The notes under the pieces are model-generated. The model was not told where the DNA came from and did not search any database. It saw nothing but the letters and a program-made list of their open reading frames with translations. Position numbers and translations under genes: made by a program. From assembly GCF_004006635.1 (NCBI RefSeq), contig NZ_CP034842.1:186001-250000 (forward strand): DNA of 64,000 bases, given 5' to 3'. Positions 50,301 through 56,072 of the stretch are shown piece after piece (position 1 is the stretch's first letter; every line of letters begins with the position of its first letter). The stretch is from Fusobacterium necrophorum subsp. necrophorum. GTDB taxonomy: Bacteria > Fusobacteriota > Fusobacteriia > Fusobacteriales > Fusobacteriaceae.

Positions 50301-50836
50301 TCAGCTACGGTTTTTGGTGAGATATTAGCGCCGAAATCGACGGAATCGACGAATTCAAAAGGATTTTTGATAATCCCATAAGCACCATAGTTTATTCCTT
50401 TATAAACTTGACCGTATTCTTTGGCAAAAGTATTATCTTGAACAAACTCATTTCCTTTAAAATTATGTGTATTTCTGTTTCGATTTTTATTATAATTTCT
50501 CCAATCGTAAAGGAAAAAGAATTGAAAGGAGTCGTGTAAAGGTTTCATCCAGAAGTCAGCTCTTTGTAGTAAAAGTTTAGCTTTTAGGTCAGCATTTTGG
50601 ATGAAATTTAAGTTTTTCAAAAGAAAAGTATCGATATGGATTTTATGGTTAAGAATCTCGGTATGAATCTGTTTACGAGATTTGAAGAAAGGCTTGTCTT
50701 TTGGAGAAGGAGTAGATGCAAAGGCAAAGGTTCCAGAGATAAGGAACGCGACCAAAAGACTGATAGAAAAGCTGTAATGTTTGCTATGTTTCAAGCAAGC
50801 TTTTAATTGACGTTGGACTTGATCAAAATAAATCAT
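40238..50836 (-). CDS. Giant type V autotransporter adhesin B
   Basis: This 3532-residue paralogue of A is on the opposite strand. The signal and N-terminal domain (1 to about 175) are identical to A. The next residues (TVAEKNISEKTV) match C instead, and the Pro-rich linker and much of the passenger are its own. The passenger has the same GIGIY-type beta-helix repeats, with a Gly-rich stretch LAGGGGGSSAFGSG near residue 465. From about residue 2860 it converges again on A, and the last about 397 residues are identical to A, including the barrel and terminal LHYKF. By eye the passenger is more AT-rich in codon choice than the shared ends, in line with exchange of internal segments. Function as a surface adhesin is inferred from the family. 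Confidence 0.93.
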   Translation of the reverse strand: MIYFDQVQRQLKACLKHSKHYSFSISLLVAFLISGTFAFASTPSPKDKPFFKSRKQIHTEILNHKIHIDTFLLKNLNFIQNADLKAKLLLQRADFWMKPLHDSFQFFFLYDWRNYNKNRNRNTHNFKGNEFVQDNTFAKEYGQVYKGINYGAYGIIKNPFEFVDSVDFGANISPKTVAEKNISEKTVTQKPVTTPTVSVQSAPSISVKASSPEAPNVGLPQTPTAPTIAVNAPGAITPLGSISVTKVDPVNVSVEVPNPPAPPTVSAPTVTPPETPAGFSPATIPLPSTPNDPDKPDISVFNPIDLAFQGTGFGQGYAPTMSKNKMTLQNFDTYNTDSKVYISTGNSETTWTGGNVTVTSGGSTQVLTSGSYSGGENYITFISDAANHSVTINGDYDMTRRDTTGNGTVYFVSLNPYQVSIGSGSSNTETYNFAGNLTLHGFEDATSPKLLLGFEHQLLAGGGGGSSAFGSGTSIFKNSGTINLASGTNLVGIQIDTEGTQFVTQAQTRNDGTINVNSKNSIAIDYGKYYTNPPNTKLFIGNININGEGNYGLRMKDYHTWSPNYYNATNVTGSNGVITLGGKKNVGIYVGQGMSSGDPIGNMDNLQVKVGGENNIGFLRAGSAGVNKSSITLDASKLGTIFTFAESEATKKSALVRSDFEEVILDKSYTWNSGNLGEGNTFLQAGKTGTVTFKDGNTLTVKANKFYGMTAGNFEAKDSDKTAGAKATNHGKIEITGDDSIAMAADKGNMAGKSNTIENKGELKVTGKGVTGIYNLGIFTQTGSNSKLEVNGEKSLGLYNKNGTMTLDGTATISGTKGAIGIFSDGGSVTSNMGDKLSITSDDTGIASGASQGLGVYSANGANVKINGAKINVTGGSVAIAAVGKNTSNVGSHIEAKNSTINYSGEGYAVYTKDGGKIDISDATINLGGLATGMELDFTNKTITATNTKINVKSNGVTVYNLSNVTTPLKVSTLQSDLNEKAGVTSITSDAGITKYKLASLDGGEVNIDTPISRTDAEGKAGYTFYRRFLAQRTKLNVIKDVTAIMSSTEAKDYSGQVVGLEMNSSKNASSVSETAINLKDGATITANRTDTGNGAIGTFINYGQVNVDSKSKILVEKTNNNKSAVGIYAVNGSQVSNTGTIEVGGAKSVGILGMAYRTDSNGKNVVNEFGNKPGEGLVNITNNGEISLDKNNTIGIFATNNKTGSNATDHTVINKGNISVGNTDKSGTAIGIYGDKVSIKSESGTIKIGESAVGIYAQNSDVGEAGKDLGKIDYNGKNGIGLYLKDNSSLAGTKISLIQTNSGELKGKVGILVDTDKSTETLTTEIDTGSVNDVTAYYSKSSDLTVNANGKINKNSVGIAGTEGKKLIYGNGTFKVGENSTAILGKKNEITLNNNAVLQLTGSKSIGIYSDSDNAAKNALINGKIKFDSTATNAVGTYALNDTNLKIVSTNSVDFGTSKNNIAYYIAGSKFEGSSSSTTLNYAHNSQNIYLYAQGSKASDNTIKGSQINLAGKIDVNPTGTATSTEKAIGLYLNTAVRGNPTEFSDNTLDMTKPNANVSVTNGAIGIYAKNDSTAKTNKILRPNIYSTGKQTVGIYADGNLKLDVANGKISASTNGIGIYGNKGIINIDAEQNVETTAAGTGIFLTNGSRLNGGELNLKNNTSGKAAAGVYYTKGSASSEVVHNTKLSVADGDNLLAMYVDGGINLKNSKDISISKGTGNVASYITGNSNFTNDANISLVGTNFTQAIGIYAANGRVTNNSSKTITVEDSKAGSLSIGMAAVSNGTNKAEITNKGAISAKGDAIGIYVDSTNGASGATNTGTVTAKNDSTIKAIGAYAKGANATFKNTGTISSENIALALENTGSGKITAGKIDLTADNSVAVYSKGSTIDFEVSATEADRSGTVALYADGATKINNKVTTLKGKGGNVGLYLTKDFSGSFGTASEVNVSAGTKTTNIGIYTAPQFSGNINNIKIDQTGEKTVGLYLGDNGTKGSTVTHSGVINVGQGTGIYIPSNSKFTAINTTFNIDKGTGVYLNGGTIDLGATGKAAVNFGSNGGTAIFQNGGTINTDSGLTITGNGSFLALKNGNTTINSLLKVGGGAIGINSTYDKAGTYNLALGSSGRIELNGTSATGIAASTTTGTVNIKNEGTIITTSGNKTVGIFSKGANVENKSAGKIEIGAGGTGIFVTNKGAAQNTEIRNSGKIKLIGAGAIGILGDELDSNKTHTVGEISGTADESIGVLIQNNKSNTLLKDFNIALGTHGRGMVFADNSNKTTITATGGKNKITVGNSTNLNTRGVGITAKNAEVDISDTNVTVGTNSLGLYSIGKTLTYTSGELTSSTGSSILAFADTKGTINLNNQSKLSVGTHGIALGANGGVINANVATSVEVNGANGIGAYIVGDKSNAASISNNFDIKVKQANGIGVYAKGNVNSIAKVSELKGNSSKAYVFDNLTNAATISNLLNLTDTSATGQIGVYAMGSGAGLNLNGISVLGNGNIGVFSNANQNIDNIGSLNIGNSSSKNNSIGIYSDNSKGTNTTRSITQNGSVTVGNNSVGIFGKNTAMNQNSGADVNVGSQGIGFLIENTDAYYNKGNVSVSGNLKVADTGAIGIQTKNADILLSKDLIVGSGDSKGIYSEAKGNINTAGNITVGKNSIGVYKKGTGVETIQTASGKTLIVGDNGYGIFSKGAKVTNNMNISAGVNAIGAYVDGNDLTSTGTVTVGDKGVGLLVKGTGRNLTSTGNISVGSNNSVGLYAEDDANIVQSGNITVADNNGIGAYSKGSGNVSTKGDITVGKDSIGVYKDGKGTMNINIGSPIQTMNIAEKGYGLYYKGNSNIDSIINSNMNMTLGKEAVGIYGKNTTVNHTGNITVGETTIGSSGFTTPSDNKNSIGIFSDNSNITYKGHMVVDKPLSVGIYGMNGGNIVLTSGSTLDVKNGAYGIMTGKGVAGITVENGATINVDGKATATGATEKNVSFGIAAYSGDIKNEGTINVTNGATGIYVAGTSKLINEGTITIGTGGGKAQDKPGTNAAANIGGIKVTDKGEVTIGDRVITGGKISIDGDLTMQGLGIDVSTGKTVIDAKSIRGVAFITPNFSKGTNEQKITIRDVFRTPHQGIGTFSGEIKSQSVSWIAKISDGSKSEHGAASTKDIVMVRIPYQTLIVGEKYKDLASGLEKIRQHLPEGKSSDIFKSLDNITTHGEFAQAIANVRGDVYSNIQERMKTVESIFEKSYREVLDSYNVTRDVNKFSIINSKGKHRDNTFGVAGYDYSSVGVLYLNDREGFRYGGKYGWSAGLLGSDFDFKGETSKDSKEKVLSGKLGFHYQRALDREDDNAQWKWLSRAELSLSRHRTTRNSYIGEDKYQYRARFWSGEISWKNRVFYDYDINTKWSVRPYAGIDASYGHIFKVSESGNALKLQVKGKDYFVMTPNIGVETKYIIPIKDTHQAVLKADAQYFYDATKLYTSANKAKIQDSEAGYYDLTEPEHRRSRVSVGTEIGYEKENTYGVTFRAEYQGNRKSDVNYSLRLHYKF

Positions 50837-50982
50837 AAAAATCTTCCCCCCTGTATGAGTAATTATAAGCCGGCATTATTGATACGCTCTAATTGGAGTA
50901 AATTATGTTTTAGATGTTGAGGGGGGAGTAGGATAAGAGGGAACAGCCCCCATAATCTTGCATCCAAGATTATGGGGGCTGT
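50277..50982. repeat. 706-bp inverted repeat, arm in B (pairs with 55367-56072)
   Basis: Covers the hairpin, leader and first about 187 codons of B. The reverse complement appears identical to the C locus over the same length. It ends exactly at the outer edge of the hairpin. Confidence 0.9.
50943..50982. repeat. Long hairpin repeat, copy 2 (upstream of autotransporter B)
   Basis: 18-bp perfect arms beginning ACAGCCCCCATAATCTTG with a 4-base loop. It shares the CCCATAATCTTG core with copies 1 and 3. It is about 107 bases from the B start codon and has no T-run on either side. Confidence 0.85.
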
Positions 50983-50993
50983 AATAAAAATAG

Positions 50994-51035
50994 TTGACTT
51001 TCCTTCATATGTACTTTATAATGTACATATGAAGG
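50994..51035 (+). promoter_or_regulatory. Promoter and palindromic operator of the YefM/YoeB-type pair
   Basis: TTGACT (50994-50999), 17 bases, TATAAT (51017-51022). The -10 sits in the centre of a perfect 13-bp inverted repeat, CCTTCATATGTAC / GTACATATGAAGG (51002-51014 and 51023-51035). The right arm also contains the start of the Shine-Dalgarno. A bound antitoxin-toxin complex would block the promoter directly. Confidence 0.85.
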
Positions 51036-51047
51036 AGGGTGATATCT

Positions 51048-51287
51048 ATGACAAACACAAATGCAACTAACTTAAGGAAACATTTATTTTCTTATCTAGA
51101 TTCTGCCATTGATTATAATGATATTATCAATGTAAATACAAAAAAAGGAAATGCAATCATCATCAGCGAAGCAGAATATAACGGTCTATTGGAAACTTTA
51201 TATTTGTTATCTGTTCCAGATATGAAGGAGAAACTACAAGAAGGGCTAAATGCTACTGTAGAAGACTGTGAGGAATTTGAATGGTAG
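51048..51287 (+). CDS. Phd/YefM-family antitoxin
   Basis: This 79-residue protein begins MTNTNATNLRKHLFSYLDSA, the YefM/Phd DNA-binding fold, followed by GNAIIISEAEYNGLLETLYLL, the conserved middle; the acidic C-terminus (EDCEEFEW) would bind the toxin. ATG 51048 is preferred to GTG 51039 on spacing to GGAGG. It overlaps the toxin gene by 7 bases. Confidence 0.93.
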   Translation: MTNTNATNLRKHLFSYLDSAIDYNDIINVNTKKGNAIIISEAEYNGLLETLYLLSVPDMKEKLQEGLNATVEDCEEFEW

Positions 51288-51550
51288 AGGAGTATAAAAT
51301 TATATTAACAAAGCAAGCGATAAAAGATAAAGAAAAAATAAAACATCCTGCTTTAAATAATGTGGAAAATTTATTAAAACTGATTCAAAAAAATCCTTTT
51401 ACAGTACCACCTTTTTATGAAGCTCTAGTTGGAGAATTTAAAGGATTGTATTCAAGAAGAATCAATAAACAACATAGACTCATTTATAGAGTCTTAGAAG
51501 AAGAAAAAATAATTATGATAGTTAGTCTGTGGACACACTACAACTTTTAA
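51281..51550 (+). CDS. Txe/YoeB-family toxin
   Basis: This 89-residue ribosome-dependent mRNA interferase carries family catalytic residues: Glu in LVGEFKG, Arg in YSRRINKQHRLIYR, and the C-terminal His in WTHYNF. The start overlaps the antitoxin end (ATGGTAG). The pair is complete and looks functional. Confidence 0.93.
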   Translation: MVEEYKIILTKQAIKDKEKIKHPALNNVENLLKLIQKNPFTVPPFYEALVGEFKGLYSRRINKQHRLIYRVLEEEKIIMIVSLWTHYNF

Positions 51551-51614
51551 GAATCTATGGGTAAAAGATAATAGCAAGAAAAGGAGAGATCACTAATAAA
51601 AAGGGAGATAAAAT

Positions 51615-52847
51615 ATGGATAATATTAAAAAATTTATCTTGAAAAGCAAAGATACTCCATTAGTTACATTTGAATACAAAAAAGAAATAGTTGAGGATAT
51701 AGGAGTCATGTATACTTTTTTTATAAAAGATATAAACAAAGAACAGAGAAATTTATTTCCTTATTCCCTAGAAGAAACAGCACTAGGTTTAGAAAAATGG
51801 ATATCTGCAAGAAAGGTTCCTAAAAACAGACAATTTGTAAATGAAATTTTAGATACCTTAACAAATAGAGAGTCTTTAAAACATCCTATGGATTATATTG
51901 AAGTATCTTTTGGATTGTCTTTGAATGATTCTTATTGGATTGTTCCTGAGGATGGAAAAGAATATTTATGGAAAGATTATAATTTATACAACAATAAATT
52001 TTCTGAAATTCTGTCTCTTATTGCTTTTACAGGGTATGAAAAAGAAGTGACCGGATTAAGAACTTCTCCTGAGTATACAACGAATGGAATGTTAAAAAAA
52101 TGTTGGCATAAAAAAGAGAATGGAATTTATTTGATGAAGGGTTCTGGATTTGAAGCTGCTAATGGTGGAAAGGAAGCTTACTCTGAGTTTTATATGTCTC
52201 AGGTTGCTAAAGAATTAGGAATAGAACACATAGAATATGATTTAGAAAAATTTCAAGGACAATTGGTTTCGAGTTGTTTACTAGCTACTTCCGAAGATTA
52301 TGGCTATGAACCGATTGGAAATATTTTAAGAAAAAATAAAATAGAAGTTGTAACTTTGGATGCAAAAGTTGTACTAGAAATAAAAAAGGTCTATAAAGAA
52401 AATTTTGAGCAATTTGAAGATATGATGCTTTTTGATGCAATCATAGGCAATACCGACCGACATTTAGGAAATTTTGGAATGTTAAAAAATAATAATACTG
52501 GAGAAATATTAAAACCATTTCCTCTATTTGACAATGGACTATCTATGCTAAATGATATGACCAAAGATGAAATAATGGATAAAGAGTATATAAATCACTA
52601 TAATAAGGATAAGACAAATGCTTTTAATCAAAGTTTTGATGAGGCTATAAAATTATATTCTAAAGATAGGCATATTTCAAAACTAATAAAGTTAAAACAT
52701 TTTAAGATAAAAAAGCATCCTAAATACAACTTAAGTGATGAGTGGCTAAAAGGATTAGAGAATAATATTCGATCTAATGCCCAAAAATGCTTAAAAGTTA
52801 TAAAGGAAAAAAGAAACGAAAGGAGAATCTCTGGAGGAGAAAAATAG
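51615..52847 (+). CDS. HipA-like Ser/Thr kinase 1
   Basis: This 410-residue protein has the HipA/CtkA kinase core. GNTDRHLGNFGM near residue 278 is the catalytic loop with Asp, His and Asn; PLFDNGLS near 310 is the metal-binding Asp equivalent of DFG. The N-terminal half contains SLNDSYWIVPEDGKEYLWKDYN and a RTSPEYTTNGM segment preceding the ATP-binding lobe, shared with kinase 2. HipA toxins phosphorylate aminoacyl-tRNA synthetases, but targets vary. No HipB-like helix-turn-helix antitoxin is adjacent. GGGAGAT gives the ribosome-binding site; it starts 64 bases after the YoeB-type gene and may be co-transcribed. Confidence 0.82.
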   Translation: MDNIKKFILKSKDTPLVTFEYKKEIVEDIGVMYTFFIKDINKEQRNLFPYSLEETALGLEKWISARKVPKNRQFVNEILDTLTNRESLKHPMDYIEVSFGLSLNDSYWIVPEDGKEYLWKDYNLYNNKFSEILSLIAFTGYEKEVTGLRTSPEYTTNGMLKKCWHKKENGIYLMKGSGFEAANGGKEAYSEFYMSQVAKELGIEHIEYDLEKFQGQLVSSCLLATSEDYGYEPIGNILRKNKIEVVTLDAKVVLEIKKVYKENFEQFEDMMLFDAIIGNTDRHLGNFGMLKNNNTGEILKPFPLFDNGLSMLNDMTKDEIMDKEYINHYNKDKTNAFNQSFDEAIKLYSKDRHISKLIKLKHFKIKKHPKYNLSDEWLKGLENNIRSNAQKCLKVIKEKRNERRISGGEK

Positions 52848-52866
52848 AGAAAGACAAAGGAATAGG

Positions 52867-54108
52867 GTGGAAATAAAAATGAAGAAGAAATTTAAGAAAG
52901 AATCCCAAATATACCTATTAAAGAATAAAGATATTCCTGTTTTACGTTTTGAAAATGAGAAGAAAATAGATAACACAAAATTAGGAGATTATCCGAGTTA
53001 TCGGTTTAGACATATTCAAATTTTATATGAAGATTTATTACCAAAAGGGTATACAAATACAACGGATTCCTCAGAATTAAAACATTGGATAGAACAAAGA
53101 AAAATTCCAAAAAATAGGAAGAACATGGAAGATATTCTACATTATCAACTCCAAAATCAAATAACAGATCCGAACAATCCTATGAGCTATATTGATGTAT
53201 CATATGGATTGTCTTTGAATGATTCTTATTGGATTGTTCCGGAAGACGGAAAAGAATATTTATGGAAAGATTATAATTTATATCAAAATAAATTTAGTGA
53301 AATTTTATCATTAGTTGCATTTGGAGAAAAAAATATTTCTAATCTTTCTGAAGAAAATAGAACCTCTCCAGAATATACAACAGATGGTATGTTGGCAAAA
53401 TGCTGGACTACTATTGATGATACTATTGTTCTTTTGAAAAAGTCTTCTGAGCATCATAAAGTAGAAGCCTATGCAGAATACTACATGGCACAAATTGCTA
53501 AAATGATGAACTTTGCTCATATTTCTTATGATATTATAAAATATCATGACTCCATTGTATCTTCTTGTTCTTTATTTACCAGTGAAGAGGAAGGCTTTGT
53601 TCCTATGTACCGTTGTTTAACAAAAGATGATTGCCATAAAAAAGGGGCAAGGTTATTAGAGAGTATCTCTGAAATTACTGGACAGGAATTTCTGGAAGAT
53701 CTTATGATATTTGATTCTCTTATTTATAATACAGATCGACATTTAGGAAATTTAGGTATGATGATAGAAAATAGTACTGGAAAATATTTACGACCTGCCC
53801 CCATTTTTGATAATGGAAATTCTATTTTATCTTTTCTTCCAGGACAGAATCTTCCACAAATTTTTAAAAACTATACCTCGAAGTTTGAAATAGATTTTGA
53901 GCTTCTTTCTGCAAATTTAGTTTCAGAAAGGCATCGAGAAGGATTGAAAAAATTAGAAACTTTTCAATTTCAAAGACATCCTTTGTATAATCTTCCAGAA
54001 GATATATTGGTAAAAGGGGAAAAATTTATCCAGGCAAGAGCAAAACTTTTAACAAGACAATTGGATAAAAAAAAGAGAGAGAAAGAAATCCCTGGAGTAA
54101 GAAAATAG
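52867..54108 (+). CDS. HipA-like Ser/Thr kinase 2 (tandem paralogue)
   Basis: This 413-residue protein is a tandem paralogue of the previous kinase. The GLSLNDSYWIVPEDGKEYLW stretch is identical; YNTDRHLGNLGM near residue 292 and APIFDNGNS near 318 are the catalytic and metal-binding loops. The outer regions have diverged, including a different insert around the N-lobe. GTG 52867 or ATG 52879 could be the start; the ATG has GGTGG at better spacing. It starts 19 bases after kinase 1, clearly the same transcript. Confidence 0.82.
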   Translation: MEIKMKKKFKKESQIYLLKNKDIPVLRFENEKKIDNTKLGDYPSYRFRHIQILYEDLLPKGYTNTTDSSELKHWIEQRKIPKNRKNMEDILHYQLQNQITDPNNPMSYIDVSYGLSLNDSYWIVPEDGKEYLWKDYNLYQNKFSEILSLVAFGEKNISNLSEENRTSPEYTTDGMLAKCWTTIDDTIVLLKKSSEHHKVEAYAEYYMAQIAKMMNFAHISYDIIKYHDSIVSSCSLFTSEEEGFVPMYRCLTKDDCHKKGARLLESISEITGQEFLEDLMIFDSLIYNTDRHLGNLGMMIENSTGKYLRPAPIFDNGNSILSFLPGQNLPQIFKNYTSKFEIDFELLSANLVSERHREGLKKLETFQFQRHPLYNLPEDILVKGEKFIQARAKLLTRQLDKKKREKEIPGVRK

Positions 54109-54179
54109 AAAAGAATCGAAGACTAGAAAGATAAGGAAAAAAATAAATTGTAAATAAAATGGATGATAAGGAGGTTTTT

Positions 54180-54407
54180 ATGAAGACAAAAGAAGATTGG
54201 GAAGAACAATTACCTCAATACTTAAAACATGATATTGAAAATGTAGAAAAATATAGTTTTAAAACATCTACAGTCTATGATTGTTATTTAGATGAAGTTT
54301 ATGGTTCTATTAATGCTTGTCAATGGGATGGAGTAATAAGTATTGAGCAAGCTGATTATTTAAGAAAAAAATACTGGGAGGGAAACTATGAAAAAGGAAG
54401 AGAATAG
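54180..54407 (+). CDS. Small acidic protein paired with HipA-like kinase 3
   Basis: This 75-residue protein is encoded behind GGAGG (ATG 54180; an upstream start at 54159 is less likely). It is rich in Glu, Asp, Tyr and Trp, with no recognisable domain (KTKEDWEEQLPQYLKHDIEN at the start). Its end overlaps the kinase start by 20 bases, the tight coupling typical of antitoxin-toxin pairs, so it is a candidate inhibitor or partner of kinase 3. That role is inferred from position only. Confidence 0.7.
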   Translation: MKTKEDWEEQLPQYLKHDIENVEKYSFKTSTVYDCYLDEVYGSINACQWDGVISIEQADYLRKKYWEGNYEKGRE

Positions 54408-55323
54408 TATAGTAGATTTTACAGATATTATAGAAAATAATCCTAGTTTTAGAGCCTACTCAGGTGCAAATGGAATAAAAAAAGGAATATTATATCATGG
54501 AAAACCATATATGTTAAAAATTACTCATAGGAATAACGATAGTAGATATACAAACAGTATATTATCTGAGTATATTTGTTCAAAAATATTTTCAATATTG
54601 GGTTTCTCTGTACAAGAAGTAATTTTAGGGAAGATACTTGATAATGGTAAAGAAAAACTTTGTGTTGCCTGCAAAGATTTTAAAGAGAAAGGAGAATATT
54701 TATATGAATTTTTAAGCATAAAAAATTCTCTTTTAAAAGATGAATCTTCGAATGGCAGTGGGACTGAGTTATCAGAAATATTGTCTACTATAAAAGAACA
54801 AAAGTTTATAAATAAAAGTGAAGTAACTAAGTTTTTTTGGGATATGTTTATTGTAGATTCTTATTTAGGTAATTTCGATAGACACAATGGAAATTGGGGA
54901 TTTTTAGTAAACGAAAATACCAAATCAACTAGAATAGCTCCTGTGTATGATTGTGGTTCTTGTTTATATCCAGCTGCAACTGATGATGATTTAACCTTAT
55001 TTTTAAATTCTAAAGAAGAAATGAATAAAAGAATTTATACTTTTCCTACTTCAGCAATAAGGCTTGAAGATAAAAAAATTAATTATTTTGATTTTTTATC
55101 TAGTACTGATAATATTCACTGTATTGATTCTTTAAAAAGGATAACTTCAATAATCAGTGCTAAAGAAATAGAAATAGAAAATTTTATAGAAAGTTTACCT
55201 ATATCTAATATAAGAGCAACTTTTTATAAAACTATTTTAAAAGAAAGGAAAGAAAAAATTTTAGATAAAGCGCTGAAAATAAATAAAAATTTAGAAAAGT
55301 ACAAAGCAAATCTAATTAGTTAA
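54388..55323 (+). CDS. HipA/CtkA-like Ser/Thr kinase 3
   Basis: This 311-residue protein has the compact kinase form, closer to CtkA of Helicobacter than to the two preceding proteins. GANGIKKGILYHGKPYMLKI forms the N-lobe with the ATP-binding Lys. SYLGNFDRHNGNWGFL near residue 164 is the catalytic loop, and APVYDCGSCLYP near 190 supplies the metal-binding Asp. GGGAGGG precedes the ATG within the end of the small upstream gene. The C-terminal about 100 residues are helical and Lys-rich. Confidence 0.82.
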   Translation: MKKEENSIVDFTDIIENNPSFRAYSGANGIKKGILYHGKPYMLKITHRNNDSRYTNSILSEYICSKIFSILGFSVQEVILGKILDNGKEKLCVACKDFKEKGEYLYEFLSIKNSLLKDESSNGSGTELSEILSTIKEQKFINKSEVTKFFWDMFIVDSYLGNFDRHNGNWGFLVNENTKSTRIAPVYDCGSCLYPAATDDDLTLFLNSKEEMNKRIYTFPTSAIRLEDKKINYFDFLSSTDNIHCIDSLKRITSIISAKEIEIENFIESLPISNIRATFYKTILKERKEKILDKALKINKNLEKYKANLIS

Positions 55324-55364
55324 AATAAAAAAAGAAAAAAATAAAATTAAACGAAAAATAATTT

Positions 55365-55408
55365 GAACAGCCCCCATAATCTTGGATGCAAGATTATGGG
55401 GGCTGTTC
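55365..55408. repeat. Long hairpin repeat, copy 3 (upstream of autotransporter C)
   Basis: 20-bp perfect arms beginning GAACAGCCCCCATAATCTTG with loop GATG. It starts 42 bases after kinase 3; the downstream side reads CCCTCTT, not a T-run, so termination is unlikely. Confidence 0.85.
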
Positions 55409-56072
55409 CCTCTTATCCTACTCCCCCCTCAACATCTAAAACATAATTTACTCCAATTAGAGCGTATCAATAATGCCGGCTTATAATTACTCATACAGGG
55501 GGGAAGATTTTTATGATTTATTTTGATCAAGTCCAACGTCAATTAAAAGCTTGCTTGAAACATAGCAAACATTACAGCTTTTCTATCAGTCTTTTGGTCG
55601 CGTTCCTTATCTCTGGAACCTTTGCCTTTGCATCTACTCCTTCTCCAAAAGACAAGCCTTTCTTCAAATCTCGTAAACAGATTCATACCGAGATTCTTAA
55701 CCATAAAATCCATATCGATACTTTTCTTTTGAAAAACTTAAATTTCATCCAAAATGCTGACCTAAAAGCTAAACTTTTACTACAAAGAGCTGACTTCTGG
55801 ATGAAACCTTTACACGACTCCTTTCAATTCTTTTTCCTTTACGATTGGAGAAATTATAATAAAAATCGAAACAGAAATACACATAATTTTAAAGGAAATG
55901 AGTTTGTTCAAGATAATACTTTTGCCAAAGAATACGGTCAAGTTTATAAAGGAATAAACTATGGTGCTTATGGGATTATCAAAAATCCTTTTGAATTCGT
56001 CGATTCCGTCGATTTCGGCGCTAATATCTCACCAAAAACCGTAGCTGAAAAAAATATCTCTGAAAAAACTGT
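55367..56072. repeat. 706-bp inverted repeat, arm in C (pairs with 50277-50982)
   Basis: Encloses a 4384-bp spacer that carries the YefM/YoeB pair and the three kinases. The first 600 bases after the leader are also a direct repeat of A. Confidence 0.9.
55422..55504 (+). promoter_or_regulatory. C-tract able to pair with the Shine-Dalgarno of autotransporter C
   Basis: TCCCCCCT (55422-55429) is perfectly complementary to AGGGGGGA (55497-55504), the C Shine-Dalgarno. The same pair exists in B (50920-50927 with 50845-50852), but not before A, whose upstream DNA is the lipoprotein gene. Pairing would hide the ribosome-binding site. Confidence 0.45.

Noticed and set aside
55365..55408. The long hairpins before B and C as rho-independent terminators
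   Set aside because: No T-run follows on either strand, and the same structure is kept in the transcribed leader of the adhesins.
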